Shown here one piece after another: positions 15,642 to 18,792 of a DNA stretch of 18,792 bases. Source of the stretch: a bacterium. Lineage in GTDB: Bacteria; UBA9089; JAHJRX01. Below the pieces are notes generated by a model that saw only the letters and a list, made by a program, of their open reading frames with translations, was not told the origin of the DNA and did not search any database. The stretch is from NCBI GenBank assembly GCA_030017825.1, contig JASEGW010000016.1, forward strand, positions 1-18,792, written 5' to 3'. Position numbers and translations under genes: made by a program. Within the stretch, counting starts at the first letter, position 1, and each line of letters begins with the position of its first letter.

Positions 15642-17414
15642 ATGCTTAAAACTAATGAAAATAAAAAAGAAAAAAGATGGCATATTTCAAATAAACATAA
15701 TCCTCAATTAAGAGATCAGCTATGTCAAGAGTTAAATATTTCTAATGTCTTGGCTAATCTTCTTATAGGCCGCCAAATTAAAGATGTTTCAGAAGGAATA
15801 AAATTCTTATATCCTAAATTAGATCATCTTCATCAACCTTTCCTTTTAAAAGATATGAAAAATGCCCTTGAAAGAGTCAAAAAAGCCATTGTAAAAAAGG
15901 AAAAGATTTTGATTTTTGGTGATTGGGATGTAGATGGTATTTGTAGCTGTGTTCTCTTAATGCGTGTCTTGTCTCAATTAAATAGTAATTTAAATTACTA
16001 CATTCCTTCTCGCGAAGAGTATGGCTTGCAATCTGAGCTTATTAAACAATTTCATAAAGAAAGCGTTAATCTTATTATTACCGTGGATTGCGGTACAAGT
16101 AATATTGAAGAAATAGTCTATGCTAATTCTTTAGGCATAGATACCATTATTATTGACCATCACGAACCAAAGGAAGAATTACCCAAAGCTTATGCCATCA
16201 TAAATCCTAAACAAAAAGACTGCAAGTATCCCTTTAAAGAATTAGCTGGAGTAGGTGTAGTCTTTAAGTTTATCCAATGCCTTTTATCATCTTTTAGCAA
16301 AAGCAGCAATAATTTAAAACTTATTAATTACATCTATGAAAACTACTTAGATTTAGTAGCTATCGGAACCATTGCCGATATTGTTCCTCTTGTAGATGAA
16401 AATAGAATTATAGCTAAATTTGGTCTTTCTTATCTTAGGAATACAAAAAAGGTAGGACTAAAAGTCCTTTTATCTCAATTAAATTTAACTTATGAAAAGC
16501 TTTCCAGCAAAAATATTTCATGGAAACTAGTCCCAGTCTTAAATTCTGCTGGCAGAATGAATAAAACTTCTTTAGGGGCTGATTTGCTCTGTATCAAAAA
16601 CTCTAAAAAAGCTTTAGACATAGCTGACGAGCTTCTTAAGTTGAATCAAAGTCGAAAGGTTTTATTACAAGAAGGCACTTCCTTGATTTCTCAGTTATTC
16701 TTTGACCAAGTCGATCTTTATAGTGAAAAAGTAATTGTAATTACTACCAGCGAAATTCATTCAGGACTTATTGGGATTTTGGCCAATAGGCTCTTAGATG
16801 CTTATTTTCGCCCTGTTGTAGTCTTTAGCGTAGATGGAGATATGGCCAAAGGTTCCTCTCGAAGCTCAGGAAATTTTGATTTAGTAAAGGCACTAAAATA
16901 CTGTGAAGATCTACTGATAAATCATGGCGGCCATAAAAATGCTGCTGGGCTCTCCTTGACTAAAGAAAATATAGCTAAATTTAAAACAAGAATAAATGAA
17001 TATGCCCAAACTCAAATAAAGGATGAAGATATGCTTCCAGAATTAACTATCAATTGTGAAGTAAATATAAGGGAACTGAATATGTCCCTAGTCAAAGAAT
17101 TAGAATTATTAGAGCCTTATGGAGCGGGCAATCAACAACCTATCTTTCTATTGCAAAATACTGACATTGTTGAGTGTCGTACTGTAGGAAGCAAAGCAAA
17201 TCATCTTAAGTTAAAAGTTGGCGATAATTATCAAGAAATAGATGCTATTGGTTTTAATATGGCTAATTTTACAGAGTATAATCTTTCCAAAAGCAGCTTA
17301 GCTTTCCATTTCAATATTAATTATTTTAATGGAGCAGCGCTACCTCAACTTCAACTATTAGATATTAAGCCAAAAAATGTGGCAAGCGTTCAGCCGTCAG
17401 GTGTCAGCAGTTAG
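15642..17414 (+). CDS. recJ: Single-stranded-DNA-specific 5'-3' exonuclease RecJ
   Basis: A 590-residue DHH-family exonuclease that degrades single-stranded DNA 5' to 3' in recombination and mismatch or base-excision repair. Motif I is FGDWDVDG (D94, D96, D98), then VDCG (D149), the DHH motif IDHHEP (172-174), GTIADIVPL (D246), NSAGRMN, and in the DHHA1 domain HGGHKNAAG (428-436). GAGNQQPIF near 494 marks the OB-fold domain. Length is near the family norm. The last nine residues, SVQPSGVSS, are encoded by a degenerate heptad repeat, so the natural end of the protein was probably a little earlier. It starts 9 bp after the MgtC-family gene, with GGAG about 12 bases upstream. Confidence 0.96.
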   Translation: MLKTNENKKEKRWHISNKHNPQLRDQLCQELNISNVLANLLIGRQIKDVSEGIKFLYPKLDHLHQPFLLKDMKNALERVKKAIVKKEKILIFGDWDVDGICSCVLLMRVLSQLNSNLNYYIPSREEYGLQSELIKQFHKESVNLIITVDCGTSNIEEIVYANSLGIDTIIIDHHEPKEELPKAYAIINPKQKDCKYPFKELAGVGVVFKFIQCLLSSFSKSSNNLKLINYIYENYLDLVAIGTIADIVPLVDENRIIAKFGLSYLRNTKKVGLKVLLSQLNLTYEKLSSKNISWKLVPVLNSAGRMNKTSLGADLLCIKNSKKALDIADELLKLNQSRKVLLQEGTSLISQLFFDQVDLYSEKVIVITTSEIHSGLIGILANRLLDAYFRPVVVFSVDGDMAKGSSRSSGNFDLVKALKYCEDLLINHGGHKNAAGLSLTKENIAKFKTRINEYAQTQIKDEDMLPELTINCEVNIRELNMSLVKELELLEPYGAGNQQPIFLLQNTDIVECRTVGSKANHLKLKVGDNYQEIDAIGFNMANFTEYNLSKSSLAFHFNINYFNGAALPQLQLLDIKPKNVASVQPSGVSS

Positions 17415-17415
17415 C
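17385..17415 (+). repeat. Degenerate 7-bp repeat forming the 3' end of recJ
   Basis: AGCGTTC, AGCCGTC, AGGTGTC and AGCAGTT follow one another without a break and end in AGC, giving a consensus near AGCNGTC with period seven. The stretch is richer in G and C than its surroundings and contains the recJ stop codon. Repeats of this type are familiar to me from intergenic DNA of other uncultivated bacteria (from memory, not a search). Confidence 0.6.
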
Positions 17416-17421
17416 TAATCT

Positions 17422-17490
17422 GAATTCGATTTAAATATAAGTTTAAGGATTAATATTTTTCGTTAAAATTTCAATTTAGTGAAGAAATAA
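17422..17490 (+). repeat. GAATTCGATTTAAA repeat joined to the family 1 core
   Basis: GAATTCGATTTAAATATAAG plus TTTAA repeats 10171-10195 with one difference. It continues as AAGTTTAAGGATTAATATTT, which resembles the internal core AAGTTTAAAAATTAATATTT of the family 1 element at 7581. This suggests that the two repeat families share ancestry or have recombined. Confidence 0.5.
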
Positions 17491-17532
17491 GTACTTGAGT
17501 ATAAGTTTTTCGGTATTTGATCTGAGTATTTT

Positions 17533-17628
17533 AAATCCGAAATCCAAGCATCGAAATCCGAAACCTGTCTGCGTGCGAACACGCACAGGCAGGCAAATTC
17601 AAAATTCAAGTCTCAAATGTTCAAAATA
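17533..17628 (+). repeat. Dispersed AT-rich intergenic repeat, copy 2, carrying a nested hairpin
   Basis: AAATCCGAAATCC and ATCCGAAAC lead into the hairpin at 17564-17593, then AAATTCAAAATTCAA and ATGTTCAAAAT follow. The minus strand of 1-85 has the same order but joins GAAAC directly to AAAT, so the hairpin appears to have been inserted into, or lost from, this repeat. Together with the preceding repeat it fills the 274-bp gap between recJ and the epimerase. No promoter or terminator is clear in the gap. Confidence 0.6.
17564..17593 (+). repeat. GC-rich hairpin nested in the intergenic repeat
   Basis: GCGTG and CACGC pair around a CGAA loop, and outer arms CCTGTCT and AGGCAGG continue the stem with a two-base bulge and one G-T pair, about 12 pairs in all. 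It is far richer in G and C than its surroundings. No T run follows, so it is not a typical intrinsic terminator. Confidence 0.75.
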
Positions 17629-17688
17629 TCATTTGCGATTTATTCTTTTAAAACTGATAGCTAAACACTTGCAATAAAAGGAGAATTT

Positions 17689-18648
17689 ATGAACTGTTTA
17701 GTTACTGGGGCAGCTGGTTTTATTGGGTCAAATATATGCCAAAAACTTCTTTCCCTGGGACATCAAGTAATAGGTATTGATTCTTTCTTAGATTATTACC
17801 CTCGCAAGATAAAAGAAGCTAATATTTACAAGATCCTTTCTCACGAAAATTTTAGATTTATTGAAGCAGATATAAATTATCTTTATTTAGACAATATATT
17901 TGATGGTGTAAATTATATATTTCACCTTGCTGCTCAAGCTGGAGTACGGGATAGTTGGGGAAAAGATTTTAGTATATATATTAATTCTAATATTCATGTT
18001 ACCCAAAAACTCTTAGAACATTGTTTGCATATTAAGTCTTTGAAAAAATTTATTTACGCCTCCTCATCTTCTATTTATGGAGACACCAATATTTTTCCTA
18101 TTACTGAAGAAGCTAAAATGCAACCTACTTCACCTTATGGAGCCAGCAAACTTTTAGGAGAGAATTTATGTTATCTATATTGGAAAAGTTACAATCTACC
18201 TGTAATCTCCCTTCGTTTTTTTACTGTGTTTGGCCCCAAGCAACGACCTGATATGGCTTTTCATAAATTCATTAAAGCTGCTTTGAATGACCAAGAAATA
18301 GTCATTTATGGTGATGGAGAACAAACTCGCGATTTTACTTACATAGATGATATTGTAGATGCTAATATGCTATCTATGGAATCTGATATAAATGGTGAAG
18401 CTTTTAATATTGGAGGCGGAGCTAGAATTTCCTTAATTAAAACAATCCATCTCCTTCAGGAAATCATAGGAAAAGAGATCAAAATAAAGTATGTCGAAAA
18501 ACAAAGAGGCGATATGCTCCATACTTACGCCAATCTCACTAAAGCAAAATCTTTATTAAAATATAATCCTTGTGTTCCCATAAAAAACGGATTAGAAAAA
18601 GAAGTTGATTGGATTAAGAATAACCTTAAGCTGCTAACCAACAATTAA
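17689..18648 (+). CDS. NAD-dependent sugar-nucleotide epimerase (UDP-glucose/UDP-glucuronate 4-epimerase type)
   Basis: A 319-residue extended short-chain dehydrogenase. GAAGFIG (7-13) binds NAD, D31 should hold the ribose, ASSSSIYG (124-131) supplies the catalytic serine, and YGASK (Y150, K154) the catalytic pair. FFTVFGPKQRPDMAFHKF (177-194) is typical of the UDP-glucuronate and UDP-galactose 4-epimerase branch; the exact substrate cannot be read from sequence. It should feed surface polysaccharide or envelope glycan synthesis in the cytoplasm. The ATG has AAAGGAG seven bases upstream. It stands apart from recJ by 274 bp of repeats, so it may have its own promoter, though none is clear. Confidence 0.92.
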   Translation: MNCLVTGAAGFIGSNICQKLLSLGHQVIGIDSFLDYYPRKIKEANIYKILSHENFRFIEADINYLYLDNIFDGVNYIFHLAAQAGVRDSWGKDFSIYINSNIHVTQKLLEHCLHIKSLKKFIYASSSSIYGDTNIFPITEEAKMQPTSPYGASKLLGENLCYLYWKSYNLPVISLRFFTVFGPKQRPDMAFHKFIKAALNDQEIVIYGDGEQTRDFTYIDDIVDANMLSMESDINGEAFNIGGGARISLIKTIHLLQEIIGKEIKIKYVEKQRGDMLHTYANLTKAKSLLKYNPCVPIKNGLEKEVDWIKNNLKLLTNN

Positions 18649-18687
18649 AATAAAACTTTTCTTATCAATTTTCTTTTTATTTTTTCA

Positions 18688-18715
18688 TTGACATTAATTG
18701 CTATTGCAATATAAT
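18688..18715 (+). promoter_or_regulatory. Full-consensus sigma70 promoter facing out of the window
   Basis: TTGACA (18688-18693) and TATAAT (18710-18715) are both exact consensus hexamers, spaced by 16 bp. Transcription would start near 18722, about 12 bases before a family 1 element, so the repeat would be the first thing transcribed. The gene served lies beyond the window. Confidence 0.7.
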
Positions 18716-18733
18716 AAATATCCTGTTATTGTC

Positions 18734-18792
18734 TAATTATTCAGCATAAATCTAAGTTTAAAAATTAGTATTTCTGAGCATTAATTGAAATT
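18734..18792 (+). mobile_element. MITE-like element family 1, partial copy cut by window end
   Basis: It starts TAATTATTCAGCATAAATC and matches the reverse complement of 7674-7732 at 57 of 59 positions. If full length (199 bp) it would end near 18932. It lies in the same orientation as the 4069-4134 copy. Confidence 0.8.

Noticed and set aside
17495..17677. A 60-codon plus-strand reading frame between recJ and the epimerase.
   Set aside because: It is the translation of intergenic repeats and the GC-rich hairpin, with no ribosome binding site.

Overview
This is an AT-rich bacterial window built from two divergent gene blocks that part at about 12720-12972. The leftward block (12719 down to 216) is a complete V/A-type ATPase operon in the order G/H-I-K-E-C-F-A-B-D, which is the order known from Thermus-type operons. 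It is followed without a clear break by a PTS EIIA (fructose/nitrogen-regulatory type) protein and a large secreted M16 zinc peptidase. The rightward block (12973 to 17414) is a tight run of moaC, a ROK sugar kinase, a MogA/MoaB protein, an MgtC-family membrane protein and recJ. After a repeat-filled gap comes an NAD-dependent sugar-nucleotide epimerase (17689-18648). Many starts are TTG or GTG, and several junctions overlap. The combination of a bacterial V/A-ATPase, AT-rich DNA, non-ATG starts and many intergenic repeats suggests an uncultivated anaerobic lineage (Atribacterota-, Aerophobota- or Omnitrophota-like). I cannot assign a phylum from sequence reading alone.

The coding content is mostly conserved housekeeping: ion-motive ATP synthesis or hydrolysis, phosphotransfer regulation, envelope proteolysis, molybdenum cofactor steps, sugar phosphorylation, DNA repair and sugar-nucleotide supply. 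I see no rRNA, tRNA, CRISPR array, phage genes or intact transposase.

The unusual material lies between the genes. At least five kinds of short repeat occupy nearly every non-overlapping junction: (1) a MITE-like family with TA-flanked ends reading ACTATTCAGC (66-bp copy 4069-4134, 199-bp copy 7534-7732, partial copy 18734-18792 cut by the window edge); (2) a separate 169-bp element with perfect 19-bp terminal inverted repeats (12211-12379); (3) sites beginning GARTTCGATTTAAA (5651-5702, 10171-10195, 17422-17446); (4) a dispersed AAATTC/GAAAC-rich repeat (1-85 and 17533-17628), the second copy of which carries a nested GC-rich hairpin; (5) degenerate heptads that form the 3' end of recJ.

The most striking arrangement is that the two opposite-facing copies of family 1 bracket exactly the A and B genes of the ATPase, giving a 53-nt inverted repeat about 3.4 kb apart. 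In the operon transcript these could pair end to end, with one G-U wobble, around the two cistrons whose products are needed in three copies per enzyme. This is the best candidate for something undescribed, but its function is inference.
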